A model generated the notes under the pieces. The model was not told the DNA's origin. It made no database searches and saw nothing but the letters and a program-made list of their open reading frames with translations. The translations under genes were made by a program, and so were the position numbers. Positions 7,455 to 14,909 of a DNA stretch of 50,683 nt are shown piece by piece (position 1 is the first letter of the stretch; every line of letters starts with the position of its first letter). The stretch covers positions 1 through 50,683 of the forward strand of contig JAZNAG010000044.1 of NCBI GenBank assembly GCA_045586405.1. Reading direction: 5' to 3'. This stretch comes from SIG607 sp045586405. GTDB taxonomy: Bacteria > Bacillota > Clostridia > Oscillospirales > Acutalibacteraceae.

Positions 7455-8708
7455 ATGAAAGAAATTATAAATTACAAAAATAAAAAGCATTATAATACTG
7501 CAAAATATCCAATAAGACAACCTCTTATTATAACGTACCTTATTTGGCTTCTATCAAGAATAATGCTTATAGGTAAAAAGTATAAAATAGAGAAAATCAA
7601 TATGGAAGGTTTAAAACCGCCTTATATGATGCTTAGTAATCATATGTACTTTATTGATTTTGAACTTGCGGCTATGGGAACACTGCCACATAGGGTAAAT
7701 AATGTTGTAAGCATTGACGGTTATTACAGAAGACCGTGGCTTATGGAACTTATCGGTGCAATTTGCACCAGAAAGTTTACTATGGATATCCATCTTATTA
7801 AGTCAATAGGCCGTGTACTTAAGCGTGGCGATATACTGTCTATGTATCCTGAGGCAAGATATTCACCCTGCGGTACACAGTCTTATATACCTGAATCTCT
7901 CGGAAAGCTTATAAAACTTAACAAAGTGCCCGTAGTGGCTGTAGTGCATCACGGAAATCACTTACATTCACCTTTCTGGAATTACAGAAAGAAGAGAAAG
8001 GTTCCTTTTTATACCACTTTTACTCAAATTTTAACGGCTGAACAGGTTAAGTCTATGTCTGTTGAAGAAATAAATCAGATAGTTAAAAAGGCACTTGAAT
8101 ACGACGATTACAGATATATGAAGGATAACGGTATTAAAATTACTGAGACGTTCAGAGCTGAGGGGCTTCATAAGGTACTGTATCAGTGTCCAAACTGTAT
8201 GAAAGAATCGGCTATGGACTCTGAGGGCACTGTTATTTTCTGTAATGAATGCGGTAAACGATGGAATATGAACGAAGACGGTACATTAACAGCATTAAGC
8301 GGTAAAACCGAATTCGAGCATATACCTGATTGGTTTGAATGGGAAAGACAGCAGGTAAGACAGCAGGTAGAAAACGGAATATATTCCTTTAGCGATGATG
8401 TGGAAGTTTATGCTTTTCCGCGTTGTTGGCGCTTTATACCTCTTGGTAACGCTAAAATCTCCCACGATATAAATAACGGCTTTACTCTTGAGGGAGAATA
8501 CAGAGGTGAAAAATATACTGTTAACCGTACTCCTGTGCAAACCAATAGTCTGCATATTGAATACGATTATTGCTATATTAAGCCTTTTGACTGTATTGAT
8601 ATATCTACTGAAAATGATTCGTTCTATTGTTATCCCAAAAAAGAAAATGTTGTTACAAAACTTGCTTTTGCAACCGAAGAAATCTATAAACTGCATTCTC
8701 GCCTATGA
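7455..8708 (+). CDS. PlsC-like acyltransferase with C-terminal zinc ribbon
   Basis: 417 residues from ATG 7455 (GGGAGAGG 5 nt upstream). The N-terminal half is a glycerophosphate acyltransferase domain: the HX4D motif is H63-MYFI-D68, and the substrate motif usually written EGTR appears as PEARYS near 135. This domain transfers acyl chains to lysophosphatidate at the inner membrane. The gene is nearly twice the normal PlsC length. After residue 240 there is a four-cysteine zinc ribbon (CPNC ... CNEC, about 246-273), then a beta-rich C-terminal domain of about 140 residues that I do not recognise. Its stop overlaps the ATG of the next gene by four bases, so it heads a three-gene operon with a metallopeptidase and a PHP enzyme. 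Acyl acceptor and ribbon function are unknown. Confidence 0.82.
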   Translation: MKEIINYKNKKHYNTAKYPIRQPLIITYLIWLLSRIMLIGKKYKIEKINMEGLKPPYMMLSNHMYFIDFELAAMGTLPHRVNNVVSIDGYYRRPWLMELIGAICTRKFTMDIHLIKSIGRVLKRGDILSMYPEARYSPCGTQSYIPESLGKLIKLNKVPVVAVVHHGNHLHSPFWNYRKKRKVPFYTTFTQILTAEQVKSMSVEEINQIVKKALEYDDYRYMKDNGIKITETFRAEGLHKVLYQCPNCMKESAMDSEGTVIFCNECGKRWNMNEDGTLTALSGKTEFEHIPDWFEWERQQVRQQVENGIYSFSDDVEVYAFPRCWRFIPLGNAKISHDINNGFTLEGEYRGEKYTVNRTPVQTNSLHIEYDYCYIKPFDCIDISTENDSFYCYPKKENVVTKLAFATEEIYKLHSRL

Positions 8709-9421
8709 TTAAAACGATTTTTTTAAAGGAAAGATTAGTTCAATATGAACTGATACGTAAAAAGGTTAAAAATATAAACCTAAGAATAAGACGTGACGGA
8801 AGTATACGTGTTTCGGCTAATCGTTTTGTCAGTGAAAAAGTTATTGAGAATTTTTTGGTGTCTAAATCGGATTTTATTGTAAGAACGCTCGATAAATTAT
8901 CAATAACCCGGTCACCTGAAATCACTTTGAATTCGGGTGATAAAATTAAATATTTAGGAAAAGATATTGTATTGTCGGTACAAAAGGGCGATAAGCCCGG
9001 CTGTTCATTTAGCGGTGATACATTAGTGCTTTGTATAAAAGACGTTTTTGATTTTGACCAAAAGAAAAAAGTTTTTTTAAAATGGCAAAAAGCAGAAAGC
9101 AGTCGTATAATTACTTTACTGTGTAATAAGTATTTCTTGCTTTTTAAAAAGTACTGTGCTGATTTTCCTGAGCTTTCTTTCAGAAAAATGAAATCACGAT
9201 GGGGAAGTTGTAATTATGTTAAAAATCAACTTACCTTCAATACGCATTTAATTATAGTTCCCATTGAGTGTATTGAATATGTAGTTGTTCACGAATTTGC
9301 CCATTTTATTGAACATAATCACTCCCGTGATTTTTACAAAATTATCGAAGAAATTTTGCCTGATTATAAAGTCAGACGACAAATACTTAAAAGTTTTGAA
9401 AATAAGGAGAATCTATTATGA
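8705..9421 (+). CDS. YgjP/SprT-like zinc metallopeptidase (DUF45 family)
   Basis: 238 residues. The C-terminal half carries the zinc-binding motif H196-E-F-A-H200 followed by EHNHSRDFY, which supplies a third ligand (H206), preceded by the family signature MKSRWGSCNYVKNQLTFN. The N-terminal half is the usual basic beta domain (KNINLRIRRDGSIRVSANRF). This matches the YgjP-like/DUF45 family of M48-related peptidases, cytosolic proteins of uncertain substrate. It overlaps the acyltransferase stop by four bases (ATGA) and its own stop overlaps the next ATG, so translation is coupled along the operon. Confidence 0.88.
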   Translation: MIKTIFLKERLVQYELIRKKVKNINLRIRRDGSIRVSANRFVSEKVIENFLVSKSDFIVRTLDKLSITRSPEITLNSGDKIKYLGKDIVLSVQKGDKPGCSFSGDTLVLCIKDVFDFDQKKKVFLKWQKAESSRIITLLCNKYFLLFKKYCADFPELSFRKMKSRWGSCNYVKNQLTFNTHLIIVPIECIEYVVVHEFAHFIEHNHSRDFYKIIEEILPDYKVRRQILKSFENKENLL

Positions 9422-10182
9422 TAGCAAATTATCATACACATACTTTTCGTTGCTCTCATGCTGACGGAACCGATGAAGAATATATATTAAAGGCAATTGA
9501 GGGTGGTATTAAAATATTGGGATTTTCCGATCATGCTCCTGCTATACTTTATGATGGATATCGACTTAATTGGCGGGTACAGCCCGAAGCTGCACCCGAG
9601 TATTTCAGCACCATTCGGGCACTTCGTGAAAAATATAAAGATAAAATAGAAATTCACATTGGCTTTGAAATGGAATACTATCCGGCACTATTTGATAAAA
9701 TGTATGCCTTTGTTAAAAAATTAGGTGCCGAGTATCTTATTTTAGGGCAACATTTTTATGATGAACTGGGCGGTGTTCCGCATTCAATTGTTCCTTGCGA
9801 CAATAATGAAAGCTTAATTGCTTATACCGACAGCATAATAGACGGTATAAAAACCGGTAAATTCATTTATGTTGCTCATCCCGATATGTTCAATTTTACA
9901 GGGGATGATGGAATTTATGAAGAACAGGCAAGAAGAATTTGTGTTGCTTCAAAGGAATACGATGTACCGCTTGAACTAAACTTGCTAGGTATTCATGATA
10001 AACGTAATTATCCCAACGAGGCTTTTTGGAAGGTTGCAGGGGAGGTTGGCTGTAAAACCATATTTGGTTTTGATGCACATACTCCGTGGAGAGCTTATGA
10101 TGCTCCGTCTATCGAAAAAGCCATAGAACTTGTAAAAAAATATAACCTAAATTTAATTGATACTGTCGAAATAAAGATATAA
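9418..10182 (+). CDS. PHP-domain phosphoesterase, histidinol-phosphatase-like
   Basis: 254 residues with the polymerase-and-histidinol-phosphatase metal-binding fold. Motifs in order are HTHTFRCSHA, GFSDHAP, GFEMEYYP, QHFY, VAHPDMF and FGFDAHTP, giving the His and Asp ligands for a trinuclear metal site. Proteins of this type include the HisK/HisJ histidinol phosphatases. There are no other histidine genes nearby, so the physiological substrate may be another sugar or amino-alcohol phosphate. It overlaps the metallopeptidase gene by four bases; the upstream ribosome site is AAGGAG. A second PHP protein of the same general type lies at 21513-22313. Confidence 0.85.
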   Translation: MIANYHTHTFRCSHADGTDEEYILKAIEGGIKILGFSDHAPAILYDGYRLNWRVQPEAAPEYFSTIRALREKYKDKIEIHIGFEMEYYPALFDKMYAFVKKLGAEYLILGQHFYDELGGVPHSIVPCDNNESLIAYTDSIIDGIKTGKFIYVAHPDMFNFTGDDGIYEEQARRICVASKEYDVPLELNLLGIHDKRNYPNEAFWKVAGEVGCKTIFGFDAHTPWRAYDAPSIEKAIELVKKYNLNLIDTVEIKI

Positions 10183-10219
10183 AAAAATAAACCGTCTGTG
10201 CGACGGTTTATTTTTTATT
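10182..10219 (+). terminator. Bidirectional terminator between PHP gene and TRAP permease gene
   Basis: Stem ATAAACCGTC/GACGGTTTAT with flanking A and T runs; it serves both convergent genes. Confidence 0.9.
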
Positions 10220-12162
10220 TATTTTACCAACACTTTTTTGTGCGTAAATAACTGTAGAAGTAGAACAACTGCAACGAGTGAAACGCCAATAATGTCAGTT
10301 GATATACCCGGATATATAAGCAATAGTCCGCCAACAGCACTTATGATTCTTTCGTACCACGGCATATTCTTAATAAAGTAACCCTGAAGTGAAGCAGATA
10401 CAGCAAAAATTCCTACAAATGATGTAATGCAAATAAGTATTACTTCGAATGGAGATGTGTTTATAAACAGCATTGCGGGGTTTAGTGCAAATACATAAGG
10501 AACGATGAATGCACCAATTGCAAGCTTCGTTGAAGTAAATGCTGTTTTCATAGGATTGGCCTGAGCGATTGCGGCACCGGCATAAGCTGCAAGTGCAACA
10601 GGAGGCGTAAGGTCTGCAACAATGCCGAAATAGAAAACAAAGAAGTGTGCGGCAATAGCAGGTACACCCATCTGAACAAGAATAGGAGCACAAGTGGCTG
10701 CCATAATACAGTAGTTAGCCGTAGTAGGTACACCCATACCCAGCACAATACAACAAAGCATAGTGAGGAACAAGGCAACTATAATGTGACTTCCTGCCAG
10801 AGCAACGATGCCGTTAAAGAGTAAATATGCAAGTCCGGTAACACCAATTACACCTGCAATAATACCGGCAACACCACAAGCAGCGGCAACAGTAATCATA
10901 CCTTGTCCGCCTGCGGCAAGAGCTTCAAGCAAACGCTTTGGAGTAATGCGATGTTCTTTATTAAACAGGCTGACAACTATAGCGGCAACAATTGCATATG
11001 CTGCGGCATAAGCAATAGTTTTTGTGCTGGTGCCAACAAGATAAATAAGAAGAATAAGCGGTATAAGAAGATATGTTTGCTTAAGTAATGGCTTTAATCG
11101 TGGTAATTCTTCACGTGATAAACCCTTGAGGCCTTCTTTTTTTGCTTCTAAGTGTACAGTGATAAATACACCGGCAAAATACAGAATAGCAGGTAAAATA
11201 GCCTTAACAACAATATTTGAGTAGGGAACACCTACTGTTTCTGCCATAAGGAAAGCGGCGGCGCCCATGATAGGGGGCATAATCTGTCCGCCGGTGGATG
11301 CAGATGCCTCAGCAGCAGCGGCAAATTCGGGCTTATAACCGGTTCTCTTCATAAGAGGTATGGTAACGGCACCTGAGCCTACGGTATTGGCAACGGAAGA
11401 ACCTGAAACCATACCTTCAAGCGCAGAAGCAACTACGGCAACCTTAGCAGGACCACCTGAAAAACCGCCAACAAGTGCATTTGCAATTTTGATGAAGAAA
11501 TCGGCAATACCGGTTCTTTCAAGGAACGCACCGAATATTATAAACATTACAATGTATTTAGAGCAAACGTTTATAGGCGTAGATAAAATACCTTCCTTGG
11601 AATAAAAAAGTACGCGCACAAATTCGGTAACACGCGCCAGCATATTAGGGTTAGTAGAGCCCCAAATCAGAGCATAAGCAATAAGAACAGCCGCAACTAT
11701 TAAGATGGGCAGACCAACGCTTCGTCTACAGAGCTCTGCAAGGCATAAGATACCGATTATACCGATAATAACCTCGACATTTGAAATTTTAAAACGCTCG
11801 AGAACATCAGCGGCTTTGACGCAGAAATACATAAATGAACTGGTGCCAAGTACCATTAGAACTATATCGTACCAAGGCATAAAATTGACTTTTTGTTTAC
11901 CTTTTTTTGCAGGAAAAACAAGGTAACCGATAAGCATTATAAATGCCATAAATGAAGTAAGTCTGATTTCGTCAAGCCAGGTTGCAAATAGTGTTACATA
12001 AATACAAAATACAGAGAAAGCAGCTAAAATACAAGTGACAATCCACTTTGGAATGCCTTCCCATATACGTGTGTTAGACTCACGGTCAAACTTTTTCATA
12101 ACATCGTCGAGATTCATTGGTTCTGCCGAATCGTTGACGGCTTTTTTCTTAAAAAGTGACAT
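10219..12162 (-). CDS. TRAP transporter fused permease (4TM/12TM), TAXI type
   Basis: About 647 residues, highly hydrophobic, with some 16 or more membrane segments. It matches the fused TRAP permease family in which the small DctQ-like (4TM) and large DctM-like (12TM) subunits form one protein. Recognisable pieces are a stretch starting GMVSGSSVANTVGSGAVTIP, the glycine-rich GGQIMPPIMGAAAF, GMGVPTTANY and DLTPPVALAAYAGAA, all typical of the large subunit. The start at 12162 has a perfect AAAGGAGG site; an upstream ATG at 12186 lacks one. The partner binding lipoprotein is encoded just upstream at 12251-13204. Together they import a carboxylate-type solute driven by an ion gradient. The substrate is unknown. 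Confidence 0.92.
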   Translation of the reverse strand: MSLFKKKAVNDSAEPMNLDDVMKKFDRESNTRIWEGIPKWIVTCILAAFSVFCIYVTLFATWLDEIRLTSFMAFIMLIGYLVFPAKKGKQKVNFMPWYDIVLMVLGTSSFMYFCVKAADVLERFKISNVEVIIGIIGILCLAELCRRSVGLPILIVAAVLIAYALIWGSTNPNMLARVTEFVRVLFYSKEGILSTPINVCSKYIVMFIIFGAFLERTGIADFFIKIANALVGGFSGGPAKVAVVASALEGMVSGSSVANTVGSGAVTIPLMKRTGYKPEFAAAAEASASTGGQIMPPIMGAAAFLMAETVGVPYSNIVVKAILPAILYFAGVFITVHLEAKKEGLKGLSREELPRLKPLLKQTYLLIPLILLIYLVGTSTKTIAYAAAYAIVAAIVVSLFNKEHRITPKRLLEALAAGGQGMITVAAACGVAGIIAGVIGVTGLAYLLFNGIVALAGSHIIVALFLTMLCCIVLGMGVPTTANYCIMAATCAPILVQMGVPAIAAHFFVFYFGIVADLTPPVALAAYAGAAIAQANPMKTAFTSTKLAIGAFIVPYVFALNPAMLFINTSPFEVILICITSFVGIFAVSASLQGYFIKNMPWYERIISAVGGLLLIYPGISTDIIGVSLVAVVLLLQLFTHKKVLVK

Positions 12163-12187
12163 AAGAGCCTCCTTTGAATAAATCAAA

Positions 12188-12218
12188 CTTGCCTGCAGTT
12201 TATTTAACCGCAGGCAAG
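12188..12218 (-). terminator. Intercistronic hairpin between TRAP binding protein and permease
   Basis: A 9-bp stem CTTGCCTGC/GCAGGCAAG with a 13-nt loop lies between the two genes. It lacks a strong T-run, so it looks like a partial terminator or 3'-end stabiliser that would raise binding-protein levels above permease levels. Confidence 0.6.
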
Positions 12219-12250
12219 CGAAAATTAACTAAAATTAAAGTGAATAGAGA

Positions 12251-13204
12251 TTATTTGGTCTCTACAGTTATACCTTTTTCGCTGTAATATTTAGCTGCAC
12301 CGGCATGGAAAGGAACGGTGATACCTTCAGTTGCATTTTCAAGTGAAAGTTCAGCGCCTTTAGCGTGCTGAGCAGTTATGGAATCAATGTTGTCGAATAT
12401 AGCTTTTGTTACATTGTAAACATCGTCTTCAGAAGCTGAAGCGCTAACAATAAGAGTAGCTTTAACAGTTACTGTAGTAACGTCAGCATCCTGACCTTTA
12501 TAGGTGTTAGCAGGAATCTTATATGTGGTGTAGAAGGGGGAATCGTTCATAAGCTTTGCAGCAATATCACCGTCAATGGGGATAAGATAAGCCTGCTTAG
12601 AAGTGCAAAGTTCCTGAATTGCAGGAGTAGGAGCACCAGCTACAATGAAAGCAGCGTCGATTTTGCCGTCTTTAAGTGCATCAGCAGAATCAGCAAAAGA
12701 CTGATACTGAGGAATGATATCGGTTTCGGCAAGACCTGCAGCACCGAGGATGTCAATAGCATTGAAGTAAACGCCTGAACCTGCAGCACCGATAGAAACT
12801 TTTTTGCCACGAAGATCTGCAACAGATTTGATGTCAGGGTTCATAGTTACTAACTGAACAGCTTCTGCATAAAGACCGCCGATAACTCTGAAGGATTCAA
12901 GTGCGCCTTCTTTTTCAAAAGAACGGGAACCTGCCCAGGCATAAGTCATAACGTCAGACTGAACTGTGCCAAGCTGATAGTTACCTGCATCGATACCTAA
13001 GATGTTAGCCTTAGAACCATCGGTAGAAACAACATTTACTGTGATACCGCTGGAAGCTTTAATTTGGTTGCCCAAAATTCCACCATAACCATAGTATGTA
13101 CCTGCGGTACCGCCGGTACCCATTGTTAAAGTGGTGCTGCCGCCACAACCGGCAAAAGCGAAGATCATGGTCAGTACCAATAAAACGGAAATAATCTTTT
13201 TCAT
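12251..13204 (-). CDS. TAXI-family TRAP transporter solute-binding lipoprotein
   Basis: 317 residues. The start at 13204 has the perfect site AGGAGG and gives a lipoprotein signal peptide (MKKIISVLLVLTMIFAF) with lipobox FAGC, so the mature protein is anchored outside the membrane. The mature N-terminus LTMGTGGTAGTYYGYGG is the hallmark of the TAXI subgroup of TRAP binding proteins, followed by the family-typical region DLRGKKVSIGAAGSGVYFNA. It delivers substrate to the fused permease encoded downstream. Known members bind glutamate-like or dicarboxylic compounds, but the ligand cannot be read here. Its promoter (13238-13266) diverges from the cobalamin riboswitch transcript. Confidence 0.93.
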   Translation of the reverse strand: MKKIISVLLVLTMIFAFAGCGGSTTLTMGTGGTAGTYYGYGGILGNQIKASSGITVNVVSTDGSKANILGIDAGNYQLGTVQSDVMTYAWAGSRSFEKEGALESFRVIGGLYAEAVQLVTMNPDIKSVADLRGKKVSIGAAGSGVYFNAIDILGAAGLAETDIIPQYQSFADSADALKDGKIDAAFIVAGAPTPAIQELCTSKQAYLIPIDGDIAAKLMNDSPFYTTYKIPANTYKGQDADVTTVTVKATLIVSASASEDDVYNVTKAIFDNIDSITAQHAKGAELSLENATEGITVPFHAGAAKYYSEKGITVETK

Positions 13205-13237
13205 TCTATTTTCCTCCTGAAAATAATATTTTAATCT

Positions 13238-13266
13238 ATTATAACAAATTATGTTCTCGTTTGCAA
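13238..13266 (-). promoter_or_regulatory. Sigma-A promoter of the TAXI TRAP operon
   Basis: Minus strand TTGCAA (13266-13261), 17-bp spacer, TATAAT (13243-13238). Confidence 0.8.
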
Positions 13267-13278
13267 CAAAAAAATAGC

Positions 13279-13307
13279 TTGTAATTTTTATATATGTATG
13301 ATATAGT
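13279..13307 (+). promoter_or_regulatory. Sigma-A promoter of the cobalamin riboswitch transcript
   Basis: TTGTAA at 13279-13284, 17-bp spacer, TATAGT at 13302-13307. Confidence 0.7.
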
Positions 13308-13329
13308 AAAAATGCCAACTAAATAGCAG

Positions 13330-13530
13330 TACATCAATTTTTGTTATCGAGCGCAAAATATTGCGTGTAGATGGTAAGGGAATGCAGTGAGAGTCTGCAG
13401 CAACAGCCATTGCCGTATGGCCTTCATTTTGAGGCTTAAGTCGGAATGCTTACCGTACTGTATATGTATTAGTCTCTTGGGCAAATGGAGAGGCGTAAAC
13501 CTACATAAATGAATTTCATTATATGCTTGT
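13330..13530 (+). ncRNA. Cobalamin-family riboswitch aptamer
   Basis: The leader holds the conserved core of B12-sensing riboswitches. A stem GGTAAG (13373-13378) pairs with CTTACC (13449-13454). Inside it is AAGGGAAT, then the GCAG/CTGC hairpin enclosing TGAGAGT, then AGCAACAGCC leading into the P5 stem GCCAT/ATGGC with a TGCCGT loop. The closing element is AGTCGGAATGC. Two small hairpins follow, ending in AATGAATTTCATT, a candidate for the kissing-loop region. A terminator (13533-13569) comes next, then the ribosome site of a transcobalamin-like gene. I infer that bound cobalamin promotes termination, so the downstream genes are made when B12 is scarce. The 5' boundary is approximate. Confidence 0.8.
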
Positions 13531-13532
13531 TT

Positions 13533-13569
13533 ACTGCGCCTGTTTGTCTGAGCGCAGTTTTTTATTTTT
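13533..13569 (+). terminator. Riboswitch-controlled intrinsic terminator
   Basis: Stem ACTGCGC/GCGCAGT followed by six T, A and five T. It sits between the aptamer and the ribosome site of the lipoprotein gene, as expected for the expression platform. Confidence 0.85.
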
Positions 13570-13586
13570 AAAAGGTGGTAAAGATT

Positions 13587-14003
13587 ATGAAAAAAGTTTT
13601 ATGTCTGATGTTTGTGGTTTGTATTTTAGTTACAGCTATTGGTTGCGGTGATAAAACCGAGTTGCCAAGTTTATGGGAAAATGCTGTTTATACAGACAAC
13701 GCTGAGTTTGGTAATGGCTCTAAAACAGTTACAGTTACGGTTACTGCCGGTGAAAAGTCAATAGATTTTACCGTTAAAACTGATGACCAATATTTAGGAG
13801 ATGCACTTTTAGCGCACGAATTGATTTCCGGTGAAGATAGTGAATATGGTCTTTATATCAAGTCTGTTAACGGAATTGTAGCCGATTATGATGTAGATCA
13901 GAGCTATTGGGCATTTTATAAAAATGGCGAATATATGATGAGCGGCGTAGATTCAACCGAATTTGCCGACGGCGAACACTACGAGCTGGTTTACAGTAAG
14001 TAA
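13587..14003 (+). CDS. DUF4430 (transcobalamin-like C-terminal domain) lipoprotein
   Basis: 138 residues from ATG 13587 (AAAGGTGG 8 nt upstream; a GTG at 13575 overlaps that site and is rejected). The signal peptide MKKVLCLMFVVCILVTAIGC ends in lipobox AIGC, so this is a surface lipoprotein. The mature part matches the DUF4430 domain, related to the C-terminal domain of animal transcobalamin: KTVTVTVTAGEKSIDFTVKT, then LGDALLAHELI, then YWAFYKNGEYMMSGVDS. Placement directly behind a cobalamin riboswitch and ahead of an ECF S component indicates a role in capturing corrinoids at the cell surface. That role is an inference; the domain alone does not prove B12 binding. Confidence 0.85.
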   Translation: MKKVLCLMFVVCILVTAIGCGDKTELPSLWENAVYTDNAEFGNGSKTVTVTVTAGEKSIDFTVKTDDQYLGDALLAHELISGEDSEYGLYIKSVNGIVADYDVDQSYWAFYKNGEYMMSGVDSTEFADGEHYELVYSK

Positions 14004-14005
14004 TA

Positions 14006-14536
14006 ATGCAAGTTAAACAGAAAATACTTACTCTGAGGGAAATATGCGTTTTTCCAATGCTTGCCGCAATAATGTTTTGCTCGAAAATACTTATGGAATT
14101 TCTGCCAAATGTTCATTTGCTGGGTATGTTTACAATGACCTTTGCGGTGGTCTTTGGTGTAAAAGGTTTAATTCCGCTGTATTTATATGTGCTCATTAAC
14201 GGTATTTATTGCGGTTTTGCTTTGTGGTGGTATCCATATTTATACATATGGACGGTTCTGTGGGCAATTACAATGCTTGTACCAAAAAAATTGCCCGTAA
14301 AAATTAAATGTATTGTATATCCCGTGATTTGCTGTCTTCACGGTTGTCTGTTCGGTCTGCTTTATGCACCTGGACAAGCATTCCTCTTCGGCTTTAATAT
14401 TAAACAGACAGTCGCTTGGATTATTGCAGGTCTTCCTTGGGATCTTGTTCACGGAGCAAGTAACTTAATTGCAGGTACCCTTGTTTATCCGCTGTCAAAG
14501 GCAATGTTAACGATAATGCAAATTAAAAGAAATTAA
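14006..14536 (+). CDS. ECF transporter S component, probably for cobalamin
   Basis: 176 residues with about six membrane segments and the size and N-terminus of energy-coupling-factor substrate-binding (S) subunits; LREICVFPMLAAIMFCSKIL resembles the helix-1 region that docks on the T subunit. Related S components of unknown specificity are often found beside cofactor riboswitches. The gene starts 3 bp after the transcobalamin-like lipoprotein and shares its riboswitch, so the predicted substrate is cobalamin or a precursor (CbrT-like role). No EcfA or EcfT genes are nearby; it must use modules encoded elsewhere, as group II ECF transporters do. A strong terminator follows. Confidence 0.78.
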   Translation: MQVKQKILTLREICVFPMLAAIMFCSKILMEFLPNVHLLGMFTMTFAVVFGVKGLIPLYLYVLINGIYCGFALWWYPYLYIWTVLWAITMLVPKKLPVKIKCIVYPVICCLHGCLFGLLYAPGQAFLFGFNIKQTVAWIIAGLPWDLVHGASNLIAGTLVYPLSKAMLTIMQIKRN

Positions 14537-14577
14537 AAAATAACGAAGCATGCTGAGAGTATGCTTCGTTATTTTTT
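14537..14577 (+). terminator. Terminator of the cobalamin uptake operon
   Basis: A 14-bp stem (AAATAACGAAGCAT with ATGCTTCGTTATTT) around a 9-nt loop, then a T-run. Confidence 0.9.
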
Positions 14578-14581
14578 AAGT

Positions 14582-14602
14582 AGTGAAAAGTGAAGAGTGA
14601 AG
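14582..14602 (+). repeat. Three tandem heptamers (AGTGAAR)
   Basis: AGTGAAA, AGTGAAG, AGTGAAG in tandem, lying between two terminators. Function unknown. Confidence 0.6.
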
Positions 14603-14605
14603 AAG

Positions 14606-14650
14606 TAAAAAAATAAAATCGACAAACCTCTGTCGAGATTTGTCGATTTT
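14606..14650 (-). terminator. Terminator of tRNA-Ser
   Basis: On the minus strand, stem AAAATCGACAAA/TTTGTCGATTTT directly follows the tRNA and is trailed by ATTTTTTT. Confidence 0.85.
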
Positions 14651-14738
14651 GGCGGAGGGTGTGGGATTCGAACCCACGTGAGATTGCTCTCAAACGGTTT
14701 TCAAGACCGCCTCGTTATGACCACTTCGATAACCCTCC
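14650..14738 (-). tRNA. tRNA-Ser, anticodon UGA
   Basis: 89-nt type II tRNA on the minus strand. Acceptor stem GGAGGGT/ACCCTCC, discriminator G and encoded CCA. The anticodon stem GCGGT/ACCGT holds loop CTTGAAA, giving anticodon TGA for codon UCA. A long variable arm and the GGTTCGAATCC T-arm are present. Confidence 0.95.
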
Positions 14739-14780
14739 GTTTGCGTCAATTAGCACCAAAACGCGCTAAAGACCTTAACG

Positions 14781-14809
14781 AGTATAGCATATACAGGTAT
14801 GTTTGTCAA
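14781..14809 (-). promoter_or_regulatory. Sigma-A promoter of tRNA-Ser
   Basis: Minus strand TTGACA (14809-14804), 17-bp spacer, TATACT (14786-14781). Confidence 0.85.
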
Positions 14810-14842
14810 TAGTTTTTCTCTTTAAAAAAAGTAATAATATTA

Positions 14843-14871
14843 TTGCCTTTTTTTACTATATATGCTACACT
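14843..14871 (+). promoter_or_regulatory. Likely sigma-A promoter of the isomerase / alpha-galactosidase operon
   Basis: TTGCCT at 14843-14848, 17-bp spacer, TACACT at 14866-14871. Both boxes are weaker than those of neighbouring promoters. Confidence 0.55.
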
Positions 14872-14909
14872 ATAAAAGACAATTATTAATACAGAAAGAG
14901 GTTTTGAAA

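Noticed and set aside
8295..8696. 133-codon minus-strand frame opposite the acyltransferase gene
   Set aside because: Shadow of a well-supported gene; no start signals and no recognisable domain.
14582..14602. Heptamer repeats as a CRISPR-like or regulatory array
   Set aside because: Only three 7-bp tandem copies without spacers, in a gap between terminators.
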